Positions 11,101 through 22,430 are shown, counted from the first letter of the stretch. The stretch is DNA of 64,000 nucleotides from Bipolaris cookei (GCA_002286855.1 NRSV01000046.1:62001-126000); one strand, 5' to 3'. The notes: generated by a model from the letters alone, not told the origin. Translations and numbers: made by a program.

Positions 11101-14100
11101 CAATTGCTCTGCGGTAAGGAGTAGAGTACGTCAGCGGGTCGGCAAAATAACGAAGATCCTGCTGGCAAACGTCACTGTACGGGCTAGGGCGGGCGCGTCC
11201 ATGAAGAGGGCCAGGGCAGTCTGGGGCACGAGGGCGGGTATGCGATCGGCCTTTTGGGCTCTAGTGTGCTGGGCTACGGTAGATGCGAGTGTGTCCATGC
11301 TTGGGCTATGCTTTGTTTCTCATTGTGCGATAAAAGCATAGACATAGGTAGTAGGTATGTGTGTATGTGTGTGGCGCCGATTGGGAGAAGGGGGGAGGTG
11401 TACGGGGGGGGGGCTCGGATAGGCGATGGGTATACAGGTTGAGTACGTCTACTTATCAACGTCGGGCGGGTGGACATGTGCAGCAGAGGCAAGCGCATGT
11501 TGGTTTGTGGGTTGGGCATGTGTCAGTTATCAAGCAATCTATGTGCAGACAATTACCGTGGGACCCCCCGCATGCGTGGGAAGCAAAAGCTCCGGGTGGA
11601 TTCGGGCCGGGGGCGACACGTTGATGGCATCAGAGCCCAAGTGCATGTCGAGGGTGAGTGCTGACATAGTAGCAGGAGCTGAGTGCTCCGGCCACGTGAG
11701 AGGCGGGTTGAGGGCGGTCGAGGTACGCGAACATAGAGAGTTTGTGGTTGCGGGAGTGGCTGGGACTTTGTCTAGTGGTGCAGCGGCGGTCTGGCCTGGC
11801 CGAGCGTGTCCAAGAGGCAGCGAGCGAGGTGTAGCGGTAGTGGTGACAGGCTGGAGATAACGTGGTTGGGCAGGCAGGCGGGTCGATTCACGGGGTTGTC
11901 GGTTTGTTTGGGTCTCGTCTTTTTTGGAGCGAGGGACCAGCAGTGCATAGCCGGGAGGCTCCGCCGATGGGGTGGTGAGGACATGTATGCACATACTAAA
12001 TATGTACATAGTATGTGTGTGTGTAAGTACCGCGTCTGTCGCAGTGCGAGTATGATGCACTAGGTAAGGAAATAGGTAGATGGGACGCAGGACCAGCAGC
12101 GAAGAACCCTGGAGAGGTTCACGGGGCGGACTCGACGGGCTGACGACGGGCGGCGGGACGAGGGGTGACGTGGGTGGTTATGCAGTATGCAGTATGCGGG
12201 CTTGGGCAGCAGGGCAGCAGGGCAGCAGGGCAGTTGCGGTGACACAGAAACACGTGCCCGCCAGGCCTGGCGGAGGCAGGGCAGACGTCGCAGCTTGTCT
12301 GGTGCGGTGCTGCTGGGTGGGTGGGCGAGACTTGTCGACTAATAGCAAGCGGCCACGACGGAGGAGCTGAGGGAATGGGCCTAAGGCTCGCGGTACGGGG
12401 GAGGCGTTCCTACTGGCAGAGGCGGGCCAGTGTAAGTGTGTGCCTTGTCGGTGAGGCCACAGGCTGCACTCGACTGGCGCAGAGGAGCAGAGAGCATAGC
12501 AGTTGGAGCAGCACAGGAGCAGCACAGGAGCAGCACAGGAGCAGCACGGGAGCAGCACGGGAGCAGCACGGGAGCAGCACAGCAGCAGCATGCCAACGTC
12601 ACCACCGGCCAACCCACACCTGCGGCTGGCACCGGCCTGGCACTGGCACAGGCACTGGCACTGGCAGCCAATGTCGATTGCATTTGCAAACCCACCGTAA
12701 AATCTGCCGCCGTCGGCTGTGCCCGAACCAAACCCCGTCCCCACGCTGCTGGAGCGGTCGAGTCGTGGGTGGTGTCGACCAACGGTGGCGCAGTGGGAAT
12801 CGTCGAAGCGTCGCAGTACGTGCCGTGTGCCTGCAATCTGCCCTTTTCTACTCTAGTACGGCGTAGTGTCTAAGTATCTAAGTGTCTAAGTATGTATGTA
12901 CTATTACTCGTACAGAGACACACTTCCAGAAGAGCCGTACAGCAAGCACGTACACAGGCCACACCGGCCACAGCGGGTCTGTGGTACATCTGCTCTGCTA
13001 GCTTGCTGACCGTCAGGCGCTGGCCCGTGGCGGTTGATGCCCAAGCGGCGCCATGGCAGGGCCTGTTGCCCGTCTCCACACCACTCGCCGCGCCCTCGCC
13101 CTCGCCCTCACCCACTCTGGCCCTTGCTACCCAAATCGCGCCAGACTCCCGTGGCCGCCGTCTTTTGGCCCACGCGAATAATTACTTCGCCTGCCGTCGG
13201 TGCGCCCCTCTTCTTTTAGTCTTTTCCTTCTCTTTCTGCCTGCCCGCCCGCTTGCTCGCTGCTTGACTGTCTGCCTGCTTGCAACTACTCATCCCTCCTG
13301 CCGTTGCTACTGCTGCTGCTGTTGCTTGCAACCACTACTGCTGCACCAGTCTTCCCTCCCCCTCTCCCAAATCTACACCACCCCTCCCCTACCAAGAATC
13401 CTTCCCTTCGCCTGCTTGCTGCCCGAAGAGCCTGTCCCCCTCTTCGCAGCCGACTGACGTGCATATCTGCGCCAGCTCCCAGCTGAGCCCATTTACTTCG
13501 GCCAATCACCCCGCACTCGCTGCGCCCAACCCTCACCTGCGGCTCTGCGCAAGCTCATCCTTCCTCGAGCTCACACACATACACACACTCTCTCTCCCTC
13601 TTTCCCCTCAACAACGTAGCCTGCGAAAGTGCGCAATATCGCCTCTCGCATAGTCTCTAGTATCCCTCTAGGCACTCTCCTGTCGTGATCCCCCGGCAGC
13701 CAAACCTTACTCCACCCTCTCCTGGCCAGGAACCTGGATCCTATCACCTTCGGTATCCCAAAACGGTCCCCGGCAGCCACGCCGTCAAAAGGTCCACTCT
13801 GTCACAGGCTGCACGCCTCCCAGTGCCGGTATATTGGACCAAACACCCGCTCCTGCGTGCTGTATCTCCTTCCACCAACTCTTCTGGACATCCCTTGGTC
13901 CTTGATAGCTCCTTATCCCCCCGGACTCACAGCAGCCTGCATCGTCATCCCGACGTGACTAGTCTTCTGTCCAACCACCCTTCTGGAGCTCATTCTTGGT
14001 CCCCTTGAAACAAACAAAAGGTCCCTCCTGGTCTGTACTAGCTCCCTTAGCTTGGACGCCCAACAGTTGGTATTGGCAACAGCGTTATCTTTCTTTTCAT

Positions 14101-14142
14101 CACCTTCCCACAGACACTCATATACACATCTCGCTGTCAACC
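11101..14142. other. 3-kb gene-poor GC-rich region and CT-rich leader of the RfeG-like gene
   Basis: Many open frames cross this region on both strands, but they come from GC-rich low-complexity DNA, overlap each other antiparallel and show no domain. About 13190-13690 is strongly pyrimidine-biased and is probably the promoter and long 5' leader of the gene starting at 14143. Together with 9839-11100 it makes a 4.3-kb interval without a convincing protein gene; a long noncoding transcript cannot be excluded. Confidence 0.45.
12506..12582. repeat. 11-bp minisatellite, 7 copies
   Basis: Seven head-to-tail copies of an 11-bp unit, GAGCAGCACAG or its one-base variant GAGCAGCACGG. Because 11 is not a multiple of 3, all three frames read the same peptide cycle, which explains the spurious Ser/Thr/Gly/Ala/Gln frames here. 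A shorter GGGCAGCA repeat lies at 12199-12232. Confidence 0.9.
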
Positions 14143-15216
14143 ATGTCGCGCGCAAATCAGTGGTTTGTGCCTGGTGAAGGCATCGCGCGAGAAGTAATTA
14201 CGGCCGACATCCAGCGCTACCTGGGCCCAGATGCCCTCGTCAGGCCTGGCACAGGCACCGGAGAATACCAGGTCCGCAACTTTTGCCACGATGTCTACAC
14301 TACGGAGCAGTACTGACAAACTACATAGGGCCAGCCCGGCTACTGGATAACGGCCTATCGAACCCTCACATCGGTACGTCTAACTGACTGACCCACTTCC
14401 CACCCATCGCCGTCTTTCCTCCCCCGAACACAAAACTGACTGGTTCGCTACAGCAAATGATACAAGACTTGAAAATGGATTCCCAACGCTGGCAGCAGGA
14501 AAGACAGCCTGGCGAGACGGGCCGCGGAGGTAGCCACAGTCCACAAGTGCGCACTACAAAGGTATCAGCCGGCCCTAACGCTTCATTAGTGGCTTATCAG
14601 GACTCTCGCACACATGCTGCTCGCCAGCATTGGGGTCCGACAAAACCCTACGACCACGGCTCATCGCATGCCTCTGCCGATCCCTACGACCAGCCCCGCC
14701 AGTCGACGGCCTCGAGGACTCCCGCCTACGGCTCTGGCAGCTATTCCAGCGGTGACCCGCACTACACCACGACTCCCACATCCACCTATGGAAGCTCACA
14801 TCCGGGTTACCAGCCCTCGCCCGCTGCCTCTGCGCCCAGGACATCGCCTGCAGACCCTTACTCGGCATACCCACAGCCCGGAGGACGTGACTACCCGGCG
14901 CAATCGCCCTACTCGTCATATCCAGCCGCCACTCCTGATCCGTACGGACGCCAGGCGCCTTCCCAGTCCGCCCCGTACACTGCCTCAAGGTATTTTGGTT
15001 ACTATGATGAGCCCTTTTTGGTCTATCGCTAAGCTCCCCCCGTAGTGCCACGGCAGCCGCTCCAGGCTACTACATCGCCTCGGATGGTCGGCGTAAGTAC
15101 AATTCATAATTGCGCACCACACAACTAACATGTTCTGCCTAGAATACCCTCTGTCACAACAACCGCAGGCGTCACGCAACCCACAGTCTGGCACCTCTAG
15201 GTACAGTACCAGATAG
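14143..15216 (+). CDS. RfeG-like fungal protein (annotated as transcription factor in related fungi)
   Basis: Five exons (14143-14271, 14329-14373, 14454-14989, 15046-15092, 15143-15216) join to 276 residues with every junction in frame. The conserved N-terminal block has NQWFVPGEGIAREVI and ADIQRYLGPDALVRPG, continuing across introns to GQPGYWITAYRTLTSQMI and then DSRTHAARQHWGP. The middle is Pro/Ser/Tyr-rich and disordered (about residues 110-235), and the C-terminus has the conserved APGYYIASDGRQYPL block. That pattern matches fungal proteins named RfeG; the name comes from memory of the family and the DNA-binding role is not visible in the sequence. A very short alternative intron inside exon 3 (39 nt after RTTK) is possible but unnecessary. 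Confidence 0.8.
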
Positions 15217-16702
15217 ACATAGCTTCCAAAAATCTTTCGGCCTTGTTGTTGTTGCTGTGTCCATCTGTCGAGCCCGGAGATACCCTTTTTCCCCACGCTG
15301 CTGGATGGTGCTCTGGAGTCTGGCCACCCCCCCACCTAATATTTTAATGGACCATCTTCTGTCTTCTGGAAGCCCCCTAGGGAGTTTAATCCATTTCCCC
15401 CTCCAAAACAAAAAAACTACCCGGATAGAGAGCCATTTTCCTAGGATCTGAAGTCATGAGCCATTCATCTGCCACCCGGTTAGAACCACCCAATGGAAAC
15501 TTGTCCATCAGGTTTTTTTCCTTTGTATGTTTGATATTTATGTGTACGTTATCTGGGAAATTGGGCGTCTTCTCTCATTCCTCTTCGGGGGGTATTTTTT
15601 TTTTGACTTGCGGGGTGCGCAACCATTTTTATTGCCATGGAATCTTTCCACCCTTCCCAGCAGGACATTCATTGCAATGATGGCTATCGCTATCCTGGTA
15701 GTTGCATCTATTTCCGGATCCTGCTCTTCTTGCAATGTATATACCTGCGACCTGGACGTTGCGATATCGATGTTAACGAATGAACGGTTATTTACACATG
15801 CACAACGAGCATGCCAAGACCAGATTGCCAATGCCTTTTTCTCTGTTGATTGTCCGCCCTGCGTTTACTTGCTTCACTGACAGTTTGGGTTGCCTTAAGC
15901 TTTTCGCCACAAGCCCTTTGTCACATGTTCATCACACGCTATAATGACTCGCATCGACGGTGTGATGAATCTCAGATTTTATTTCCGCCCCGTTTAATCG
16001 GCTACGGTCTGCCACTGCCTTGCACCTTCTGCTCGCAGTCTCCACGAGGTTGCCGAAATCCGGGCTGCTTCCACTTTTTCTCACGTTGATGATTACAGAT
16101 AAAGTACACACCTTACAAGGGTAGCGGCCGAGATATGCAAGGCTGGCATCCATGCTAGTGCTGGCACGTGGATAAGGGCACGTGACCGGAGGGTCTTTGA
16201 CCACACTACAGCACGTGAAAGTCAACGGTGTGGCGACCGTTCAGCTTGGTGGAACAAAAAAAACTGGCTTCTTTTACCACGTTGAACGGGTCGGCCCTCG
16301 ATCGACGATTTTATAACGGTGCAGGTGCAAAAATGCTGTAGTCTGGCAAGTAAAATTGTCCATCCAAAGGGCAAATGGTCCGATGCTTGTGGTTGGTCAT
16401 TTCGTTCCGTCACATTTTGTCGGCACGAGTCATGGTTTGACATTCCCCTTTTGACTACGAACCCACCAGCTTTGAACTAACTAGTCAACAATTATCCGGG
16501 ACCCATACGAGCATGATAGATCTCCATGCCGGTATCATCGTTATCTCGCCATATCAGATACCGAAACCCCTCTCCAAGTACCGCTTCGGATATGGCTTCG
16601 GATTCTGGTGCTTGGCCGCCTGGATCTGCGTCGTACTCAAGTACGTGATGGGCCTGCTCTTTTGTAATGTGAGCATTCCTTGTTCGTTTTACACCGCTCG
16701 CC
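15217..16702. other. Intergenic between RfeG-like gene and secreted protein gene
   Basis: No supported gene in 1.5 kb. The left part is AT/T-rich 3' flank of the RfeG-like gene; the right part is the promoter of the gene at 16703 and contains three CACGTG boxes, listed separately. Confidence 0.5.
16165..16217. promoter_or_regulatory. Cluster of three CACGTG (E-box/G-box) motifs
   Basis: CACGTG occurs at 16165-16170, 16179-16184 and 16212-16217, three perfect palindromes in 53 bp, ~490 bp upstream of the secreted protein gene. CACGTG is the classical site for bHLH factors (Cbf1, Pho4 and INO-type in fungi) and part of some bZIP sites. The spacing suggests a real regulatory module, though which factor binds is unknown. 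Confidence 0.5.
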
Positions 16703-18557
16703 ATGGTCGCTTTTTCCCGGTTGTCTGTTGCTTCGGCACTTTTAGTACAGCACGTCTTCGCCGGGCGCAACTTGATCGCGCGCAATGAGACGCAAGATTT
16801 CACGACTAGTTTGCTGCAAGAGTCAATGGACTGGATGGACATGTACTATGACAATGAAAGAGGATATCTGTTCGACTTGGACTCGGCTGCCATGGTGCAC
16901 GACACGAGGTCGAGCGCTTGGTATGCCGCGGGTCTGCTAGCACGCAACAAGGACGACGATGTAGAGCAGGCGGTCAGGATCGTGACCAACATTATCCAGG
17001 GCCAATTCAAGAACGAAAGCGAGCAGTGGTACGGCGATTACCAAAAGTATCCCGAGGAGCCCTATGTCGGTACGCCAGAATACCCAGCCTCAATCTACAA
17101 CTCGTGGGACCCCAACTGGCGCGGCTTTATTGGCACCACGTTTGTCGTTATGCTCGAGGAATTCCCGCATCTCCTCCCGCAAGACACGACGGCGTATCTT
17201 CTCGAGAGTCTGTACAATACGACTATTGGTGATAGTTATCGCGTCGGTGGCGTCGACGACGACAATTTACACCCTGCATACAGCAATCCGTCCATTATGC
17301 GCGCCTTTGTCTCTGGATACGTTGGCCGGCGCCTCAACGACGCAAACATGACAAGCGCGGGCGAAGCCTACGCCAAAGATATTATTGACCTTTTCAACCG
17401 CGACAACACGCTATCTGAATTTAACTCTGGTACCTACGCGGGCGTCTCGCTGTACGCACTTACCCTATGGGCCAAGTACTTCGATCCTGCCGAGAGCATC
17501 ATGGGCGAGTATGGTCCTCGCATGATTCGCGACACGTGGAGTGTGCTGGGCCAGCTGTACAATGCGAATCTGAAGAATGTAGCCGGGCCATGGGATCGTG
17601 CATACGGATTTGACATGAATCGGTATCTGAGTATTCTGGCGCTGCACATGTGGACGTTGGTAGGGAAGGAGAAGGCGCCGATACATAAGAAGGTATGTCT
17701 GTTCCAACCCCCCTGCCTCTCAAGTTTTTTTTTTAAAAAAAAATAAACCCAGAAGAAGATGAAAGAAGACATGGTAAATATGTACTAACGTAACTACACC
17801 AAAAAAAGCCCTGGGCAATGGGTCACAAAGACGACTTCGCAATTGGGCCCCTCGTCGCAATCCTCGCTCCATACCACAACACCCTCGTCCCCAACACTAC
17901 CTTCTCCTCCCTCACCACCTTCCCCTCCACCCACTCCGTCTCCACCTCCGCTTTCTCCCCCCCATATGACACATACCCGCGTAACATCTCCGCCTGGCTC
18001 TCACCTTCCTTAACCATCGGCGCAACCTCCTTTTCCGAAAACGTAATCGGCGGACCGAGCATAAACCAGAATTCGTTTAACCCAGCCGTCATCCAGTGGG
18101 CAAGGCCCGAGCTAGAGAAAGACGGCGTGGGCTGGATTACCTTGTATGCGCAGACGAAAGCGCTGCAGGCTGTTGTTGGGCCCGGCAGTTTGGAATTGAC
18201 GTATCCGGATGGTAGTAGCAGTGGGGAGACTGGGTTTTCGCTTCTTGTGGCGCCGAATGGGTGGGGTGGGAAGAGGAATGTTGGGGGGTGGGAGGATGTG
18301 CAAGGACTGCGGATTAAGAATGTGAGTGGGACGGTGGATTTAGAGTATCGGGTTACGTTTAATGGGATGTTTGGCGGGGCTGGGGGGACGATTAAGTAAG
18401 TTTCCTTCTTTTCTTTCTCTTCTTGACTTGGACCTCTTGTAAGAAAGAGAGAACTAACGGATCATGTAGTGACTTTGAGTTTTGGAACTTTACGTATACC
18501 ATGCCCAAGGGGAGCAAGGAGGTGCCGAGGATTAGGCTCGAGTTTGAAGTCGTCTAG
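16703..18557 (+). CDS. Secreted protein of conserved fungal family, probable six-hairpin (alpha/alpha) fold
   Basis: Exons 16703-17692, 17809-18395 and 18470-18557 join to 554 residues. A signal peptide is clear (hydrophobic residues 5-18, cleavage near residue 20). The N-terminal ~330 residues are helical with aromatic motifs such as DTRSSAWYAAGLLARN, SWDPNWRGFIGTTF, YRVGGVDDDNLHPAYSNP and GPWDRAYGFDMNRYLSILAL, spaced like the helical hairpins of alpha/alpha-toroid glycosidases and lyases. The C-terminal ~220 residues are beta-rich. Several NxS/T sites are present. A role on extracellular carbohydrate is inference; I recognise a widespread fungal family but no proven function. The middle intron ends in a run of seven A before G. 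Confidence 0.75.
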
Positions 18558-18624
18558 GAGATTGGCATGAAGGAGAGTATGGTAATGGTGGTATTACAAG
18601 AACATCACAAGGCTGTACATAGCA

Positions 18625-18665
18625 TGATGATGATGATGATGATGATCATGATAATGATGATGGGA
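18625..18665. repeat. GAT/ATG trinucleotide microsatellite
   Basis: (GAT)n interrupted by CATGATAAT in the 171-bp spacer between two convergent genes. A simple repeat with no coding role. Confidence 0.85.
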
Positions 18666-18728
18666 TATGAATATAGTAATATTGAAAATCATAATCATTG
18701 AATAATAAGCTAACCCATTTAACGTTCA

Positions 18729-20906
18729 TCATGTACTCTTACCAAAAGCTAACTTGGCTTGTCCCTTTTCCACACCACCACCACCACCACTACTACTACT
18801 ACTACTACCACCGGGCGGCCTCCCACGTCCTCGTGACGGTTTCAACACACTGCCGCCTCTTCTTCCACTTGCAGTAGTAGAAGGCGGCACCACTGCCGTC
18901 CGGTCTTCTTGCCGCATCTCTCGTGACAGGTCGAGTGCAAAGTGGTAATCTTCATGCTCGGGCTTCTCGCTAGCCGGTAGGTGTATGTTACACTTAGGAC
19001 AGAAAAACGTGTCTATGGTTTTCTGATGGGCAGGTGCTTTTGGACGCGGAGCTGGTGTTTGTGAGTCGTCACGAGGTTGAGGAGGTGGAGAAGTTGAGGT
19101 GGACTGCGGTTGGGCCGATGGAGGAGTATTTGGTGGATGGACATCACCATGCGAGCTATGCCGGTTCAGAGGAGGTGTGGACGGCCTTTTGAATTCATCG
19201 CCGTCTCCAGCAAATAACACATCCTCATCCTCTTGTGAGTCAATGTCCTCTTCTGATTCCTCCTTGGTGGACTCGGTATGTGCTTTCAACAGCACTGCTC
19301 TCGCAGCGTCAAAATCCTTCTTCTTGTCGTCTCGCGGGCCAAAGAAATTAGCAATGTTGCCTTTTGTTCGTCGTCGCTTTGCTGGTGGCTCGCTGCTACT
19401 ACTCGTTGCTCTGCTCGTCGACATCATGGCTTTTGCTTCCTCGCCTCGCACTAAGAAGCCGCCGATGCCTTTGTTGTTCGTAATGCCGTCTTCGAAACCA
19501 CCGATACTCAACGAAAGGTTTGAGCAGGGCCAGGCGCGCCCGTCAACAACCGTTTGTGCCAGCAGATTCTTTGCGAGGTCAAACAGGATTGCTTCAGACA
19601 GAGGCTTGCCCTGAGGAATCGGTGCTTGGCGACTTCGAGTTTGGGTGCCTTGTCGATGGTGGAGATTGATACTCTTGGGCCGTCGCTTGTTCTCTAGCAC
19701 GCCTTCCTCTACACATCTTGAGAAAATGTCTGCAACAAAGATGCGCAGCCATCGGACACCTTGCTCAAAGGAATTGATTGATGGTCGAAAAGACTTTGCC
19801 GAAAGCATACTTTTGATCTGTGTACGTGGATTGACCTCGCTGTTGTCCTCGCCTCGGATGATAGAGTACAGCCAGCTGCCTGTGTCGTCACCCAGCTTTT
19901 TCAATTGATCTAGTGGTTGCTCCATGAGGTCTTTAACCTTGTCAGTGCCAAAGGTAGAAACAACTTCATCTCCTAGCTTTCCTCCGAGCATTCGAATCTT
20001 GGGAAACTTCATGTCTGATAGGAAATGTTTGACTGCGCGGTTTCGGATGACGGTCTGTTGGTTCGGCTTCTTGTATCCTGAGCCCAACTTTGCTAGCATT
20101 TTGTTTCTGGCCACGCCGCCAGAACATGTGTATCCAAGTGTATCTTTAATATGCTTCCTTACGTCCCGGACAATTTCGGATGCAATTACCATGCACACAT
20201 CATCCCAATCTGGGTCTCTATCCTCTCCATATTCCTCACCCGTCCCCACAAGCGCATCAGCGGCCCAGTCTAGCACCGTTGTTGGTACCTTTGGCAGTGG
20301 CTCTGTAGGATCGTCGTACGGTGCCGGCCCTTTCAACTCGGGGTATCTCTCCAAAAGGATAGTATGTACCTGCGCGCTCAAGTCCATGAAGACTTCGTCA
20401 ATGCTCGCCTTCTCCACACGCTGTTCCTTCTCTGGCAAGATGTCTTTGATGGATTTGAGAATCTTGCGGCTCTCCTTGCGATATGGGTCCAGGCTGACTT
20501 TGTGCGTCGCCATGTCTCGGAAACTGTTTTCATGGTACGCCCAATTCTCATCACCTTCTTTCCATGTAGCAACATGTTGTAGTATGAGGTCGGGACATTT
20601 CTTCAATGCCTCGGTAGATGTGACATGTCGACTTAGCCCGAATTCGCGCGCGGGGTAGTTGATTGCTATGAGACCCTGCCATTGTTGCACAGCGAGGGGC
20701 TTGGAGGGATCGATACCCAGACGAACGGTTTCGCACTGGGCGTAAAAAGCGTCGAGATCGACATGTGCGATCACGCGAAGAGGGGTTTGTGGGCTGTAGG
20801 ACTTGAGCTGGTGTAGTTGTTTATAGGTAAAGTTCGATTTGGGGACGCGACGCGGCGAGGTGATGGAGAACTGGGACGAATAGAAATCCGGCAACGGCGA
20901 CGACAT
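18729..20906 (-). CDS. DNA polymerase eta (Rad30-type translesion polymerase)
   Basis: Intronless, 725 residues, start ATG at 20906. Y-family polymerase that bypasses UV photoproducts. Catalytic carboxylates are visible: Asp50 and Asp52 in HVDLDAFYAQCE, and Asp170-Glu171 in KASIDEVFMDLS. The fingers/palm (AINYPAREFG, TSTEALKKCP), the thumb and the little-finger domain follow. The C-terminus has a ubiquitin-binding UBZ-like zinc motif (FFCPKCNIHLPASEKPEHED, then YHFALDL) and ends with QAKLAF, a weak PCNA-box candidate. A Ser/Gly homopolymer just before the end is encoded by a trinucleotide tract (forward 18779-18812). Length and domain order are normal for fungal pol eta. Confidence 0.95.
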   Translation of the reverse strand: MSSPLPDFYSSQFSITSPRRVPKSNFTYKQLHQLKSYSPQTPLRVIAHVDLDAFYAQCETVRLGIDPSKPLAVQQWQGLIAINYPAREFGLSRHVTSTEALKKCPDLILQHVATWKEGDENWAYHENSFRDMATHKVSLDPYRKESRKILKSIKDILPEKEQRVEKASIDEVFMDLSAQVHTILLERYPELKGPAPYDDPTEPLPKVPTTVLDWAADALVGTGEEYGEDRDPDWDDVCMVIASEIVRDVRKHIKDTLGYTCSGGVARNKMLAKLGSGYKKPNQQTVIRNRAVKHFLSDMKFPKIRMLGGKLGDEVVSTFGTDKVKDLMEQPLDQLKKLGDDTGSWLYSIIRGEDNSEVNPRTQIKSMLSAKSFRPSINSFEQGVRWLRIFVADIFSRCVEEGVLENKRRPKSINLHHRQGTQTRSRQAPIPQGKPLSEAILFDLAKNLLAQTVVDGRAWPCSNLSLSIGGFEDGITNNKGIGGFLVRGEEAKAMMSTSRATSSSSEPPAKRRRTKGNIANFFGPRDDKKKDFDAARAVLLKAHTESTKEESEEDIDSQEDEDVLFAGDGDEFKRPSTPPLNRHSSHGDVHPPNTPPSAQPQSTSTSPPPQPRDDSQTPAPRPKAPAHQKTIDTFFCPKCNIHLPASEKPEHEDYHFALDLSREMRQEDRTAVVPPSTTASGRRGGSVLKPSRGRGRPPGGSSSSSSGGGGGVEKGQAKLAFGKST

Positions 20907-21110
20907 TGCGGTTATGCAGTCATTTCAGGTCATTTGGGTGCTGTGTTAGAAGCGTGTACCGTCTTCCAAAAGTGTCCACTGTTGCTGCATCGTCAAGAGG
21001 GCCGTGTGTTATTGCGCGACCTTGCAAGACGCGTATTCCCGTGGTCCCGTGCATGGGCGTCATTCATTCATGAGGTTGCGCTAACCAAATCCAGTCGGTA
21101 TAGATCATTG

Positions 21111-21172
21111 TTATTCCATTATAGTCTATGCAGCTCGGGGCTATGTAAGACTTTGGCCAAAGGCCATTCTAT
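21111..21172 (-). mobile_element. LINE-type 3' end fragment
   Basis: Reading on the minus strand, this fragment shares a ~60-bp block (AGAATGGCCTTTGGCCAAAG, then CTTACATAGCC and GACTATAATGGAATAA) with the 3' end of the LINE at 28487-29471 and with the fragment split around the pogo element at 38669-40775. No clear target duplication was found for this copy. It marks the left boundary of the repeat-rich compartment. Confidence 0.6.
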
Positions 21173-21360
21173 GGGGTTTAATTACAATGAGGGAGTTTAA
21201 GGTGCGTCCCTAGGTAGCGAGACACCCAGTATAACGAGACACTTTTCCTTTCGGATCTTCGGTGTCAGGCCAGCGCTGCTACACAGAGTCGAGCTTAACG
21301 CGCATCGATTCTATAGCTGCTACTCTCCTAGCACATCAGCTTCCGATGCTAGAAGGCGTA

Positions 21361-21945
21361 TCTTTAACCGTGCTGTCGCGCGTTCCAATAACAACGTCCC
21401 CTAAATCTCCTCTAACACCTCCTGCTTCTCCGCGATAGTACACTTCTGCGAACAGCTCGGTAGGCTAGAAAAGAAGCTAGGATAACAAAGATTAAGAATG
21501 CAGTCTTAAAAGGTCGATTTAGAGCAATATGTATAAATCCCGGCAGTTTCTCCGCGTAGACGGCAAGATCGTCGAAACGCGTCCCCAATGACGTGTGCTG
21601 TTAGTATGTCAGTAGCGTGCAGTAGCGTGTAGTAGCGTGCTCATATATTACCGTACGCTATCGTAATGAATTCAACGCTACCCCTATGATAGTTAACTGC
21701 TAGGAAGAACTGTGCCGCATGCCCGCAGCTTTCTAGAAGCCTCTACGGCCAGATGCTCAGCCTGACTATTGCGATGAGACCTTGGCCGCGATCGCCGTTT
21801 GCGCTGCTGAAGATACCGATGCCAATGCCGGCGCTATATAAAGATACAGCGACACTACTATTATATCGGCCCTTTTTAGGCTTATATTATTATTCCATTA
21901 GAGTCTATTCCTAGGCTTATAGTTAATCAAAGTTTTCTATTACGA
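21361..21945. repeat. Left arm of long inverted repeat
   Basis: This arm is the reverse complement of 24276-24801 with high identity over its core (for example the block around 21460-21560 matches almost base for base), diverging toward both ends with small indels. The arms bracket ~3.4 kb. This copy carries an extra 26-bp insertion (21887-21912) and extra AGTAGCGTGC-type repeats at 21610-21640 relative to the other arm. It could be the ends of a large terminal-inverted-repeat transposon or two opposite copies of one repeat family. Confidence 0.8.
21887..21912 (-). mobile_element. 26-bp micro-insertion of a LINE 3' tail with 9-bp target duplication
   Basis: The insert carries the (TAA)n-GGAATTA-type LINE end on the minus strand and is flanked by AGGCTTATA on both sides (21878-21886 and 21913-21921). 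The opposite inverted-repeat arm (near 24290) lacks it and keeps a single site, so that arm acts as the empty-site control. Confidence 0.6.
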
Positions 21946-22359
21946 ACCTGGAGAGAGGACCAATGATGCATGAGTACCCTGCGTCCCACGGTCTTGGCGG
22001 AACGCCACTATAAGACAAGTCACGTGTGTGCTACGGAACATACACGGGCATATCGTTTTAGATCGTTGTGGTTAACTCAATTGTACTTTCTTACTAGTTA
22101 CTTTACTTAACAAGATTGTTACCTGTTAGTCGATATCGAATATGGATTAGTGGTTTGTCAAAACCCCCGGTTACATCCATAACTCTTTTCCACTACGAAT
22201 CGCCAGACAACACTCACGGAACACTAGCGTAAAGCTCACCGGCCCTAGCAAGGACCCGGACAGAGAAGTATAGATCCAAACCCATCCCTCTTCTGTCACC
22301 TCGGCTCTTTCCGTATGGCCCGATTGCCACTTAGGTAAATCGACCCACCTGCCCGCTCT

Positions 22360-22430
22360 TATATAAATAGCTGCGTAACTAACCTAGAGCTTAGCTCTCT
22401 ATCGAATAAAATATCGTTACCTGACATTGC
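22360..22430 (+). mobile_element. LTR-promoter-like fragment related to the solo LTR at 43204
   Basis: Contains TATATAAATAGCTGCGTA, then CTCTCTATCGAATAAAAT and GTTACCTGACATTG, closely matching TATATAGATAGCTACGTA, CTCTATCGAATACAAT and GTTACCAGGCATCG of the solo LTR at 43204-43466. The limits of the element are not clear; upstream 21990-22360 looks like the rest of an LTR or leader but could not be aligned by eye. Confidence 0.45.

Noticed and set aside
12178..12873. Overlapping long ORFs on both strands at the 11-bp minisatellite
   Set aside because: An 11-bp repeat without stops stays open in all frames; no domain, no start context, no splice signals.
21094..22275. Possible duplication GTATAGATC near 21098 and 22268 as target site of the LINE fragment at 21111
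   Set aside because: Only 9 bp over 1.2 kb that also contains an inverted-repeat arm; could be chance.
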